Shown in pieces: positions 50,893 to 59,461 of a stretch of DNA of 64,000 nucleotides. The stretch comes from CAZCAQ01 sp964496905 (GTDB lineage: Bacteria; Patescibacteriota; WWE3; UBA101185; UBA10185), in contig CAZCAQ010000004.1 of NCBI GenBank assembly GCA_964496905.1, positions 6,701 through 70,700 of the forward strand. Direction: 5' to 3'. Both the position numbers and the translations under genes were made by a program. The notes under the pieces were generated by a model that was not told where the DNA came from, did no database searches, and saw nothing but the letters and a program-made list of their open reading frames with translations. Each line of letters begins with the position of its first letter. The stretch's first letter is position 1.

Positions 50893-51960
50893 CTAAAGCG
50901 TTTGAACTTCATCCACGTCCAAATGAAACTTCTTGTGAACATCCTTTAACTGCTTATTAGTCACATGCGTGTATATCTGCGTGGTTGCAACGTTACTATG
51001 CCCCAAAAGCTCCTGGACTGACCTTAAATCAGCTCCTTGGCTAAGCAGGCCAGTGGCAAAACTGTGCCGTAAAGTGTGAGGAGTGGCATCTGTAGCAATT
51101 CCAGCCTTAGTAATATACTTTTTAACGAGGCGTTGAACACTACGGACTGTTAACCTTAAAGACTCGCCATCAAAATCATTATTTTCCATCTTTTTGCCGC
51201 TGTAGCGCAAAAAAAGAGGCTTAAATTTATCACGTCGAGTACTTAAATACCTCGAAATCCAATTCTTTGCCGATGGTGACAGGTAAACAGTTCGAACTTT
51301 TCGACCTTTTCCAATAACGGCAAACTCGCCGGTTTCAAGCTTTATGTCTTCTACATTAAGGTTAATAAGCTCGCTAACGCGAAGTCCTGTACTAAAAAGG
51401 GTCTCGAGTATGGCTTTATCACGAATTCCGGACTTTTTGGACAAATTTTGAGAGTCAAACAGGCGCTTTAATTCGTCATTGTCCAATACTTTAGGAATGC
51501 GTGGCTCAGGCTTGCCTAAAATGATTTGTTCGGGAGCAAGTACTTCCATTTGTTCTTCAACGATTAAATATTTTAAAAAGGCTCTAATAGAGACTAAAAA
51601 GGTCTTTTGAGTAGATTTTTTGAACGATTCGTTAGATTTGCTACTAATACGGCGATTTAAGTCCAATCGGTAGCTTCTAATAAGCTCACCGTCTATGTCC
51701 TCGGGTGTAATCTCTTCCTCACCCAAGCGTGCGTGAAGCCAATCGGTAAAGTCATTTAGGTAAAAATGGTACATTCGTATGCTGTTTTGGGACAAGTTCT
51801 TCTCAATTTCGCAAAATTCAAGGTATCTTTGCACTAATGATTCCAGACTTTTAGCGCTTCGCTTAGGAGGAGGGGACTGGTTTTTTGGCCTGGTTGCAGC
51901 AAGGGGGCTCGGAGAAGGTGAGTCAAGTATTATAGATGCTACTAGATCTTCTTGGGACAT
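50893..51960 (-). CDS. xerD: Tyrosine recombinase of the XerC/XerD family
   Basis: Xer recombinases resolve chromosome dimers at dif. The 355-residue protein has a 35-residue Pro/Ser-rich N-terminal extension, a SAM-like core-binding domain (SLVQRYLEFCEIEKNLSQNSIRMYHFYLNDF) and the catalytic domain with the full set Arg194 (TGLRVSEL), Lys218 (GKGRKVR), His295 and Arg298 (HTLRHS), His321 (LLGHSN) and Tyr330 (TQIYTHV). All are intact. As no second Xer gene is visible it could be a single-recombinase (XerA/XerH-like) system, so xerD is a family-level label. No integrated element or attachment site is seen beside it. Confidence 0.85.
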   Translation of the reverse strand: MSQEDLVASIILDSPSPSPLAATRPKNQSPPPKRSAKSLESLVQRYLEFCEIEKNLSQNSIRMYHFYLNDFTDWLHARLGEEEITPEDIDGELIRSYRLDLNRRISSKSNESFKKSTQKTFLVSIRAFLKYLIVEEQMEVLAPEQIILGKPEPRIPKVLDNDELKRLFDSQNLSKKSGIRDKAILETLFSTGLRVSELINLNVEDIKLETGEFAVIGKGRKVRTVYLSPSAKNWISRYLSTRRDKFKPLFLRYSGKKMENNDFDGESLRLTVRSVQRLVKKYITKAGIATDATPHTLRHSFATGLLSQGADLRSVQELLGHSNVATTQIYTHVTNKQLKDVHKKFHLDVDEVQTL

Positions 51961-52024
51961 TATAGTTATTGTACAGGTTTGATAACTAAATTACAAAAAG
52001 CGACGTTAAGTATGGGGAAACATA

Positions 52025-52071
52025 GGCATGAGCGAAAACAAGGTAAACTAACCTTAGTCAGCGCTCATGCC
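52025..52071 (-). terminator. Hairpin downstream of the small membrane protein gene
   Basis: A perfect 10 bp stem GGCATGAGCG/CGCTCATGCC (52025-52034 with 52062-52071) encloses a smaller AAGGT/ACCTT hairpin. It lies just after the minus-strand gene's end and between it and xerD's upstream region, without a long T-run. Confidence 0.55.
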
Positions 52072-52081
52072 ATATTACACT

Positions 52082-52300
52082 TCACAAAATAGTGAAAAGC
52101 CGCACAATAGAAGCAAACCCACCTGCTAAAGCACACCCGCCAAGTAGCAGAAAGGCTATAAAGACCAAAATGATGGCCTTTGCAAACAGGGTGATGCCTT
52201 CCGCATCCTGTGGATCTTCGTGATGCCTTTCCAGTTCCGTGTTCACATTGGAGCCGAACATGCCTCCAACTCGAAGTAAGAGAACAACCAGATTCTTCAC
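52082..52300 (-). CDS. Small single-pass membrane protein, 72 residues
   Basis: A GTG at 52300 is chosen because GGAGGTG lies seven bases upstream, a strong Shine-Dalgarno. The product has a hydrophobic N-terminus (MKNLVVLLLRVGGMFG), a polar His/Glu/Asp loop and a long C-terminal membrane helix (LFAKAIILVFIAFLLLGGCALAGGFASIV). The codon use (CTG, AAG, GCG, ATC) is clearly more GC-rich than the surrounding region. No family recognised. A second overlapping minus-strand frame exists but has no matching ribosome binding site. Confidence 0.6.
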   Translation of the reverse strand: MKNLVVLLLRVGGMFGSNVNTELERHHEDPQDAEGITLFAKAIILVFIAFLLLGGCALAGGFASIVRLFTIL

Positions 52301-52340
52301 AAGTACACCTCCACTGAACTATGCCTAATTTATAGGCCAA

Positions 52341-53099
52341 GCGTATAAGTATGACGATATAGTAACATATACGTCTGAGTCATGATTGACGTAATTTACT
52401 ATGCTTTAAGCATCAAAAAGACTAATAGACGCATTAATAACGCAAATATACCTAAGCGGTAAAAGTTAGGGGATTCGTGCCAAAAACGCAAAAAGCCAAA
52501 TAATAACAAAAAGAATAAAAACAAATAAAAAAGCGACAGGGAATTAAATAATTAATTTCTGTCTAATTTCTTCAAAAAAACAAAATCTAAAAATCGCCAT
52601 AAAAAACCGCAAGGGAAGAGGCCCAGTACCTAAAACCAAAGATATATGCAACGTCGTATAATGTATGTTTAACGACGTTATGTGTGAGATTTTCTAAGAG
52701 GCATTCAAATAAGGAGACACGTAACTAAGTAGAGGATAAAAGAGTTAAAACAACTTTTAAGGTGATTAAATTTAATAAGTTATCTTCTCAATCACATTAA
52801 TGTATCATCTATTTTTTTGCATACCGTACTATCGTAGTTTTAAGTAGTCGAGGTACCTTGGCCTCAATGCGTGAAAAGATATCCACAAGCACTTCTCCAA
52901 AAACTATGACAATCATCCAAAAATAAAAATATGACAAACCTACAGTATTAACGAGTGCCAAAGTATGACAAGAGAGTTAGAGAGCTTTGGCAAAGTGTCC
53001 TATAGTTTGATAAATAAAAGAACTACATACGTCGCTTAAAGTGATTCTCACTCACCTCTTCCCTCTCCCAAGATGTCTATAAATTCTTATAATGCGTGT
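52341..53099. other. 760 bp stretch without a gene
   Basis: The longest gene-free stretch of the window. It is very A-rich on the plus strand and has stop codons in all frames. It contains three inverted repeats: GACAG/CTGTC with an inner AT palindrome (52535-52563), AACGTCGT/ACGACGTT (52650-52657 with 52672-52679, 14-base loop) and TGCCAAAG/CTTTGGCA (52956-52963 with 52985-52992), and three copies of TATGACA between 52900 and 52970. I recognise no tRNA, tmRNA, RNase P RNA or SRP RNA core motif. It could hold a structured RNA, a regulatory region or a decayed gene. Confidence 0.5.
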
Positions 53100-53900
53100 T
53101 TAGGGCTTAAATAAGAACAAAATCACAAAAAAAGTAACAATAATAGATGCATATTCCAGAACAAGTCTCTTTGTAACATTATTCTTTAAATGCCCTTGAA
53201 GATAGCCAAGTACAAACATTAAGACTGTGGCTATATAAAGTGCCGTTAAAAATGGCTCGGTTGGAATAAAAGATACACTAAAGCCTGCTATAACAACTAA
53301 AAAGGCAGCTAAGCTAGCTAAGTATGCACTCTCACCTGTTGTAGGTTTGTTAGCCTCAACATCTAGGCTAGTTACCCACAGCGTATAAAAGGCAAATAGT
53401 AAAGTTGATACACCAATAACAGCCATTTGAATCCATCCCAATATAGGTAGCTTTAATATGCCCGTATAAAAAGGAATAGCAGTAATAACGAGTAATATAA
53501 GTAACCAAGTTGTGGCAGCTCTATAAAGCGGAATTAAGCCTTGTTTATATAAAACAACCAAAAATATGTTATTAACAAGCGAAATCGCATATAAAATAGC
53601 ACCTATAAACACTAACGAGCTGACTTTTATAAGTAAGCCTAAATTTGGAAAATACAGAACCGACAATATTACGCCTATTGCAAGGTGCGCAGGTAAAATT
53701 AATGCATACAAAAAATTTTCTCTTCTTAAATTATCTTTTTGAACAAACAATGAGCCCAGACATACAAATAAAAGTGCCAATATAGCTATTAGCTTTTGAG
53801 TAGTTCCTGTATAAGCCCAAACGCTCCCTAAAAGTACGGCACTAATTGCAGCATAAACTATGTATTTTTGTTTTCGACTAAATTTTAAACTAACTTTCAT
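53100..53900 (-). CDS. Polytopic membrane protein next to ruvC
   Basis: 266 residues with about eight hydrophobic helices spread along the chain (for example IVYAAISAVLLGSVWAY, LIAILALLFVCLGSLFV, FLYALILPAHLAIGVILSVLYF, WLLILLVITAIPFYTGIL) and a short basic N-terminus. No transporter signature is recognised. The ATG overlaps the ruvC stop by four bases (ATGA), so it is translated after ruvC in the yebC-ruvC unit. Function unknown. Confidence 0.6.
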   Translation of the reverse strand: MKVSLKFSRKQKYIVYAAISAVLLGSVWAYTGTTQKLIAILALLFVCLGSLFVQKDNLRRENFLYALILPAHLAIGVILSVLYFPNLGLLIKVSSLVFIGAILYAISLVNNIFLVVLYKQGLIPLYRAATTWLLILLVITAIPFYTGILKLPILGWIQMAVIGVSTLLFAFYTLWVTSLDVEANKPTTGESAYLASLAAFLVVIAGFSVSFIPTEPFLTALYIATVLMFVLGYLQGHLKNNVTKRLVLEYASIIVTFFVILFLFKP

Positions 53901-54376
53901 ATTTGCATTTTAACCTTTTGAATGTGACAAATCACCATGGCAACGGCATCGTTAGCGTCATCAGCTTTAACAATAGTTTCTAAACCCATAAACTCCCTAA
54001 CTGCACTTTGCATTTCTTTTTTATCAGCTCTACCATAGCCAGTCAAAACCTTTTTGGCTTCTAGTGCAGTATATTCGTGAACCTTCATCTTTTTTTTAGA
54101 TGCTACTAACAACGCCACTCCACGCGCTTGACCCACAGTCATGGCAGTTTTTACGTTTGTGTTAAAAAACAATTTTTCAATTACCATGCACTTAGGAGTA
54201 AACTCCTTGGTAATTAAGTTTAGGGCATCAAACAAAGTGGCCAATCTGTTATGCATATCTGCAGTTGAGGGCGTAGCAATAATATCTGCTTTAACAAGTG
54301 CGATTTTTGAGTCGGTTTGATCAACTATTGCATAGCCCATGGCAGCTGTGCCAGGATCAATTCCTAAAAAAATCAT
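53897..54376 (-). CDS. ruvC: Crossover junction endodeoxyribonuclease RuvC
   Basis: RuvC cuts Holliday junctions as a dimer. The 159-residue product is of normal length and shows the RNase-H-fold acidic residues: Asp7 (IFLGIDPGTAAMGYAIV), Glu67 (MVIEKLFFNTN), and the C-terminal ADDANDAVA cluster (Asp139/140 and Asp143). The basic QARGVALL helix is present. It overlaps the end of yebC by four bases and the next membrane-protein gene by four bases. ruvA and ruvB are not in this window. Confidence 0.95.
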   Translation of the reverse strand: MIFLGIDPGTAAMGYAIVDQTDSKIALVKADIIATPSTADMHNRLATLFDALNLITKEFTPKCMVIEKLFFNTNVKTAMTVGQARGVALLVASKKKMKVHEYTALEAKKVLTGYGRADKKEMQSAVREFMGLETIVKADDANDAVAMVICHIQKVKMQI

Positions 54377-54933
54377 AATTTCTCCAAAACTTCATCAGGA
54401 ATATTAAAGTTAGCATAAACTTCTTGAATGTCCGCATGATCTTCAAGAATGTCGTAAAGCTTTAAAACGCTTTGTGCATGATCTATATCAGTTATATCCA
54501 CACTAAACATAGGGGATGTGGGATCGGGCATAAATATATATGAAGTACTACCTATTACGCCCAAAGAACCGCCACTCTTGCTTAAAATATTTTTAATTTC
54601 TGCCACAGTTCTATTATTGTTATCCGTTATGCCTTTTAGTAAAAAAGCTACTCCTAGGGGTCCATAGGCCTCATAAACTACACTCTCTAGCATGGCTCCC
54701 CCACTTTTTCCAGTACCTTTATCAATTGCTCTTTGTATAACATCCTTAGGCATTCGGGCTTCTTTCGCCTTTTCTATCGCAAGGCGCAAAGGGGCATTAG
54801 AATCTGGATCGCCTCCCCCATCCCTTGCAGCAACTGTTAGTAAACTGCTTACTTTTGTGAATTCGGCACTTCTTTTTGCGTCATTTACACCTTTTTTACG
54901 CTTAATTTGAGACCATTTGTTGTGACCTGACAT
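54373..54933 (-). CDS. yebC: YebC/PmpR-type protein, compact form
   Basis: YebC-family proteins (TACO1 in mitochondria) have been described as transcription regulators and translation factors for polyproline stretches. MSGHNKWSQIKRKKGVNDAKRSAEFTKV is the canonical N-terminus and VYEAYGPLGVAFLLKGITDNNNRTVAEIKNILSKSGGSLG the canonical centre. At 186 residues it is about 55 shorter than usual: the segment between the GSTSYIF strand and the final DILEDHADIQEVYANFNIPDE, which normally forms most of the third domain, is missing. It heads the ruvC unit, as in many bacteria. Confidence 0.93.
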   Translation of the reverse strand: MSGHNKWSQIKRKKGVNDAKRSAEFTKVSSLLTVAARDGGGDPDSNAPLRLAIEKAKEARMPKDVIQRAIDKGTGKSGGAMLESVVYEAYGPLGVAFLLKGITDNNNRTVAEIKNILSKSGGSLGVIGSTSYIFMPDPTSPMFSVDITDIDHAQSVLKLYDILEDHADIQEVYANFNIPDEVLEKL

Positions 54934-54942
54934 ATCTAAACA

Positions 54943-54981
54943 ATAATATCACATTGACAAATCTCTCACGTTTGCTAATTT
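54943..54981. promoter_or_regulatory. Back-to-back promoters for yebC and the TPR gene, both probably leaderless
   Basis: Minus strand: extended -10 TGATATTAT (54951-54943), nine bases before the yebC ATG at 54933. Plus strand: TTGACA (54954-54959), 16 bases, TAATTT (54976-54981), seven bases before the ATG at 54989. The plus -35 lies next to the minus -10, so polymerases at the two promoters would compete. Confidence 0.55.
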
Positions 54982-54988
54982 GATACTC

Positions 54989-55684
54989 ATGAAATCGAGT
55001 CTAAACGTTCTAGACAGAAAAGCAGTAAAAGCAGCTCTGGAACATAATTGGGACGAAGCTGTAGAGCTAAATACCGAAATTATCAAACTTAATTCAGTAG
55101 ATTTAAACGCTAAAATCCGCTTAGGTAAAGCATATTTGCATTTAGGGCAATTTCCTAAGGCAAAAAAAATCTTTAAAGAAATTTTAGAAATTGATCCCTT
55201 AAACCAAATTGCGAAAAAAAACTATGAACTTGCTAAAGAAGGCAAAGCAGGAAAAGAAAATCATTCAAAAACTCAAATTATCGTTAAAGAACCTGGCACT
55301 ACAACCGAGGTTACATTTACAATAACTGAACCAAAAATCACCTCTAATAATTTTACTAAGGGTGATGAGCTAGAAGTTAAAATTCTAAAAAAAGCAATTC
55401 AAGTATATGCAATTATCAAAGACAAAAAAGTTTATCTTGGGGATCTTGAAGACCAACTTACTGAAAAGCTTTGCGCGGCCAAAGATAGGGGTTCAGAAAT
55501 AACTGCTATTTTCGTAAGTGGAAACGGTAAAGTAGTTAAAATACTACTAAAATCATCACTTCCTATTTTTAGAGGACAAAAACAAGAAGTTAAGCCTTAT
55601 ACAAAACAAACTGGATTTGACGAAGATGAAGAAGCAGAAGAATCCACAAGCTCAGAACGAGAAACATCCTCAATGGATGAATAA
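54989..55684 (+). CDS. TPR-repeat protein with basic RNA-binding-like C-terminal half
   Basis: The ATG at 54989 gives 231 residues; a TTG nine bases upstream lies within the promoter. Residues about 10-80 contain two tetratricopeptide-like repeats (AVKAALEHNWDEAVELNTEIIKLN and AKIRLGKAYLHLGQFPKAKKIFKEILEIDP), a protein-binding scaffold. The centre is a Lys-rich beta domain and the last 25 residues are Glu/Ser-rich. No membrane segment. It is divergent from yebC and convergent with the Pro-rich gene. Family not otherwise recognised. Confidence 0.65.
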   Translation: MKSSLNVLDRKAVKAALEHNWDEAVELNTEIIKLNSVDLNAKIRLGKAYLHLGQFPKAKKIFKEILEIDPLNQIAKKNYELAKEGKAGKENHSKTQIIVKEPGTTTEVTFTITEPKITSNNFTKGDELEVKILKKAIQVYAIIKDKKVYLGDLEDQLTEKLCAAKDRGSEITAIFVSGNGKVVKILLKSSLPIFRGQKQEVKPYTKQTGFDEDEEAEESTSSERETSSMDE

Positions 55685-55701
55685 GTTTGTATTTCCTTAA
55701 A

Positions 55702-56923
55702 CTAAACTAAATCAAAATCTTCAACAACTTTGAGCGCTGGGTCAACAGGTGCACTTGGTACAGCTGGAGTTTGCTGAGGTTGCGACGGAGCTTGCGCAGG
55801 CGGATTAGGCCTAAAATTTCTATCATTTCTAATTGGTGGTCTTTGCTGAGTATTACTATCATTTCGCGCCGATTGTGGTTGAGAAACTCTTGGCGATTGT
55901 TGCCCCTTTGGCAACTGGGGAGATTGCGTTTGAGGCATTTGAGACCGTTGCGGAGTTTGTGCTGGAGCAGAAGATTTAGCCGCGACTGGTGTTTGAACGG
56001 GTGTATTTAACCGGGGCTGTTCTGCAGAAACTAATTCATCAAAAGCAGCAAAAGGAACCATTGTATTTGTATCTGGAACCAAAACATTAACTTCCTGATT
56101 AACCTGTAAGTTGTTAAAATCCGCAGTTGCATCGGCAATTTTGTAACTTCCCAAACCGGTAACCACAAACCACTTCCCTTCTCTTTTAACAGTTAAAGCT
56201 TTAATTTTTTTTCTAGGCTGTTTTGTTGTAACTTTAAATTTTTGTTCACCGTTTTCTTTGTATGCTTTAACCATATCTCCGTATAAAATTCTAGATTTTG
56301 AAGCATAATTTGCGGGAACCTCTACTTTTTGACCGGTAGCACTTACTAAGAATTGCCCATCAAAAGAGCCTTCTATTTCATCTGTAATTTCACCTGCGGC
56401 ACTTGGACTTAAAACGGTATTGGTGCTAGGTGCGACAGACATAGGTTTTAAAGGCGTTGCCTGCTGTTTAGGCGCAGGAGGATTAATTTGAGTAATATCA
56501 AGTTCTTTATCTGATGCTGTATTTATTGCCTTATTAACTGGTGTAGGAATCGGTGCAGGNNNNNNNNNNNNNNNNNNNNNNNNNNNNNNNNNNNNNNNNN
56601 NNNNNNNNNNNNNNNNNNNNNNNNNNNNNNNNNNNNNNNNNNNNNNNNNNNNNNNNNNNAGGAATCGGTGCAGGCATTGGCGCTGGCATAGACATAGATC
56701 TAGGAGTTGGTGTATTAATGCTTGAAGCGGATCTAAATGGAGGCGAAGTCACGTCATGTCGAGTTGGTAAAGATGAAGGTAATGGTGGCAACCCAAAATC
56801 ATTGCTTAATGCATCCAGTCCCGCATCTCCTTCGTGTTGATCAATAAAGCTTTTTAATCTTGTTAAGCTTTTGTCTAAATCCATTACTAATTTTTTTAAT
56901 TGTTCAAACTGATTTTTATCCAT
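55702..56923 (-). CDS. Pro/Gln-rich protein, one gene split by a probably false gap
   Basis: Read on the minus strand, the 5' part (from the ATG at 56923) encodes a coiled-coil start (MDKNQFEQLKKLVMDLDK) and a Pro-rich stretch ending MPAPMPAPIP at the gap. The 3' part resumes as PAPIPTPVNKAINTASDKELD and continues through an open frame to MSVAPSTNTVL, a small beta domain (about 110 residues with GQKVEVPANYASKSRILYGDMVKAY) and a Gln/Pro/Ser-rich tail. The 15 bases on both sides of the gap are identical, and merging them keeps one frame of about 360 residues. The 100 N put the halves out of frame. It overlaps the ATPase gene by eight bases, so it may be that ATPase's partner. Confidence 0.7.
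56560..56659. other. Assembly gap (100 N) flanked by the same 15 bases
   Basis: AGGAATCGGTGCAGG stands directly before and directly after the 100 N. The two contig ends therefore appear to overlap, and the gap may contain no missing sequence, or a short tandem repeat of the Pro-Ala coding region. Confidence 0.9.
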
Positions 56924-59411
56924 TTTGGTTTTCTCCTTTTGCTCTCATTTCGTCTGCAATGGCCATACCTTTGTCAAAAGGTCGGTTTATCCAGCGCTTA
57001 ATTACTTCTTCTACTTGTTCTCTTGGTCTTCCGTAAGTTTCCCTACTCATTTGACGAGCTTTTTCTTTGTTTTCAGTATGCTTCTTGGCAATTTCGTCTT
57101 CTTCTTTCCAAGGTAATAAAATTCTAGCTGAAAAAGGCTGCGACGTCATTCCATCAATCATAAGCTTCATATAAATTTGAAATCTTTCTAGCGCAATTAT
57201 GTCTTGATGATCAAAGTAAGGTTCAAATTCAGACTCCAACACGCGGGCGTCAGGAGCTCCTAATGAAAAAGCAGCAATAGTGCCAACGTTACCAAAAACA
57301 GCGTTCTGAAGGGTTTCAGGGAGCTGTGAAGTGTACTGGTGAGTTAAATACAATCCTAAACCATATTTTCTTGACTCTGACAAAATACTTTCAAAATCTC
57401 CACCTACAAAGTTTTGAAACTCATCAACATACAAATAAAATGGCTTTCTAGATTTAGGATCTAGTTTTGCACGGTGCAAGGCCATAAACTGAATTCGTGA
57501 GACCAGCAATGCGCCAAGCAAGTTTGCATTGTCCGTTCCAATTTTTCCTTTTGACAGATTCATAAATAAAATCTTGCCTGAGTTCATAATATCCCAAATG
57601 TCTATTGTTGATTTTTTTTGGCCCAAAATGTTACGGATAGTAGTTGATGACAAAAATCTATTAATTTTGTTTTGAATTGGCGCAATAGCCTCTGTAACAA
57701 GCTTTTGGTTGCCTTTCATTTCTTTAAACTCTTTGTCCCAAAATTCAATAACAACGGGATCTTTAACTTTATGCAAAATGTAGCGCTGATAGTTTTGATC
57801 CGCCATTAACCTTGTAATTCCAAGCAATGACGTCCCTGGAACATCCAGAAGTGTCAAAACGGCGTAATTAAGCAAATATTCAAGCCGTGGACCCCAAGAA
57901 TAATCAAAATGGTTTCTCACTGCACCTACAAGAGCTGAAGCCATAAGGTTTTTTTGATTAGGATCGCTAAGTTCCATTAAATTAATCCCAACGGGAAAAT
58001 CCACATCAGAAGGATCAACTAAAACTACATCCTTTAATCTATGATCTGGAATATATTCCAACAAATCTTCAATAAGCTCTCCGTGAGGATCTAAAACACC
58101 AACTCCAGCACCATTAGCAATATCTTGAGTAATTAAGGTTTTAAATAGAGTTGACTTCCCTGTTCCTGTTTTGCCTATTAAATACATGTGACGCAAGCGG
58201 TCATCGTCGTTTTTAATGCCAAACCGCATTTTTTGGTTGCGGAACATTGTTTCACCAATATAAGTACAATCACTAGTTGGAAGATTTGCAGGTGGTTCAG
58301 CTTTTTTTGACATAACCCAGTTAATATTTGGGGTTTCTACACTTCCAGAAGGCAAATGGAAAATTGAAGCAAGTTCATCTGTTGTTAATACGTGAGCTTC
58401 TTCATGGGAAAATGTTCTGGATAGGTATTGCTCAAGGCCTTCGTGCTTGTTTTCATAACTTCTCGCTACAAATCCGTTTAAACTTGCAACCGAAAATTGC
58501 TTAAATGAAGCTATTAATGCACGTAAATTAGCATCTGCTTTTTCTGGTGTGGCCGCTTGCGAATACAAACGAATATTTACTCCAAAGCCTATTTTTGCAA
58601 GCTTAAACTCAATAGATTTCATTTGAAGTTCTTCACCACCAGTTATGTCAGGTTTCATAGGTTTTGCGGGTAAAGCCTTTTTTCCAGGGTCTTCGGATGT
58701 AGGATTAAGCAAGTAGCCAGGTACATTCATTAGTACATCGGTAAATTCGTGAAGTATTCTCCCCATTACTGAAGAAAAGTCGTTTGACTTAATTTCTTCA
58801 CCCTTTATTTTTGCCTTTACATAAGTGTGACCTTCTTCTTGCCACACATCTGCCATTGGTTTTAAAGATAGCTGAAACCACAAACGCTCTCCACCTTCAA
58901 TTTGGGATAAAACCGACGTAATTCCAGAAATCGGGTCAACCTCAAAATCTCTAAAAGTCTTAATTGGAAAAAAATTCTCTTTACTTAATTCAAGCCTGGC
59001 AATTGAATATGGCGCGTCCTCATTTTTATTAATGGCGGCATAGTCATCAACAGGTCGTATTTGACACGAAGGGTATTGCGCATAAATTTGGCTTTCGACA
59101 AAGCTTTTTATTTCCTTAGGTACAGTGCAGTAAAAATTCATACCGCCACCGCCTTCTGCGGCTAATTCAAAAGTTAAGTGCTCTTGGCTATCAAAATCTT
59201 CTCTAAGTAAACCGTGAAGTGATGCAAACATGTGCTCTGCCGATAATGGACCCGTGTTTAAGTCCTCAGTCATAATTTTTGGGACTTTAATTTCCAACAC
59301 AACATAATCTGTCATGACGATGTCACCAAATATTGCTTGCTTTAGACTTGCCCTTTTATAAAAAACAACTCCCAAAGCTATTAAACTGAGTGCAATTAGT
59401 GCTGAAAGCAT
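56916..59411 (-). CDS. Membrane-anchored VirD4/HerA-like ATPase
   Basis: 831 residues: an N-terminal membrane helix (MLSALIALSLIALGVVFY), a 350-residue region of unknown fold, then a type IV secretion coupling-type motor: Walker A GKTGTGKSTLFKTLI near residue 420, VGVLDPHGELIEDLLEYI, and Walker B FYLYVDEFQNFV near 660, followed by SRKYGLGLYLTHQYTSQLPE, the sensor-like Gln segment. Relatives are VirD4/TraD coupling proteins and DUF87 ATPases found widely in Patescibacteria. No relaxase, VirB4 or other conjugation genes are nearby, so DNA transfer is not implied by this window. The Pro-rich gene overlapping its end is a likely partner. Confidence 0.82.
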   Translation of the reverse strand: MLSALIALSLIALGVVFYKRASLKQAIFGDIVMTDYVVLEIKVPKIMTEDLNTGPLSAEHMFASLHGLLREDFDSQEHLTFELAAEGGGGMNFYCTVPKEIKSFVESQIYAQYPSCQIRPVDDYAAINKNEDAPYSIARLELSKENFFPIKTFRDFEVDPISGITSVLSQIEGGERLWFQLSLKPMADVWQEEGHTYVKAKIKGEEIKSNDFSSVMGRILHEFTDVLMNVPGYLLNPTSEDPGKKALPAKPMKPDITGGEELQMKSIEFKLAKIGFGVNIRLYSQAATPEKADANLRALIASFKQFSVASLNGFVARSYENKHEGLEQYLSRTFSHEEAHVLTTDELASIFHLPSGSVETPNINWVMSKKAEPPANLPTSDCTYIGETMFRNQKMRFGIKNDDDRLRHMYLIGKTGTGKSTLFKTLITQDIANGAGVGVLDPHGELIEDLLEYIPDHRLKDVVLVDPSDVDFPVGINLMELSDPNQKNLMASALVGAVRNHFDYSWGPRLEYLLNYAVLTLLDVPGTSLLGITRLMADQNYQRYILHKVKDPVVIEFWDKEFKEMKGNQKLVTEAIAPIQNKINRFLSSTTIRNILGQKKSTIDIWDIMNSGKILFMNLSKGKIGTDNANLLGALLVSRIQFMALHRAKLDPKSRKPFYLYVDEFQNFVGGDFESILSESRKYGLGLYLTHQYTSQLPETLQNAVFGNVGTIAAFSLGAPDARVLESEFEPYFDHQDIIALERFQIYMKLMIDGMTSQPFSARILLPWKEEDEIAKKHTENKEKARQMSRETYGRPREQVEEVIKRWINRPFDKGMAIADEMRAKGENQNG

Positions 59412-59415
59412 AGAA

Positions 59416-59436
59416 ACCCCACCTAAAAGGCGGGGT
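59416..59436 (-). promoter_or_regulatory. GC-rich hairpin just before the ATPase start codon
   Basis: ACCCCACC/GGCGGGGT arms (59416-59423 with 59429-59436, one mismatch) with a five-base loop. On the minus strand the stem ends five bases before the ATG at 59411 and contains the only GGTGGGG candidate for ribosome binding, so it could terminate the upstream transcript or restrain translation. Confidence 0.45.
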
Positions 59437-59461
59437 AGAAAGGAGAGAGACTAAAAAAAGA

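Noticed and set aside
52065..52340. Cys-rich 91-codon frame overlapping the small membrane protein gene
   Set aside because: The other frame has a strong Shine-Dalgarno and a clean membrane helix; this one has neither.
52650..52679. dif-like site (AACGTCGT palindrome with ATAATGTAT) near the Xer gene
   Set aside because: The arms and spacing do not fit two 11-base half-sites around a six-base centre; only a short match to the E. coli dif centre, likely chance.
56916..59411. Conjugative element
   Set aside because: Only a coupling-type ATPase is present; no relaxase, VirB4, mating-pair or integrase cluster, and the Xer protein 5 kb away has no attachment-site repeats.
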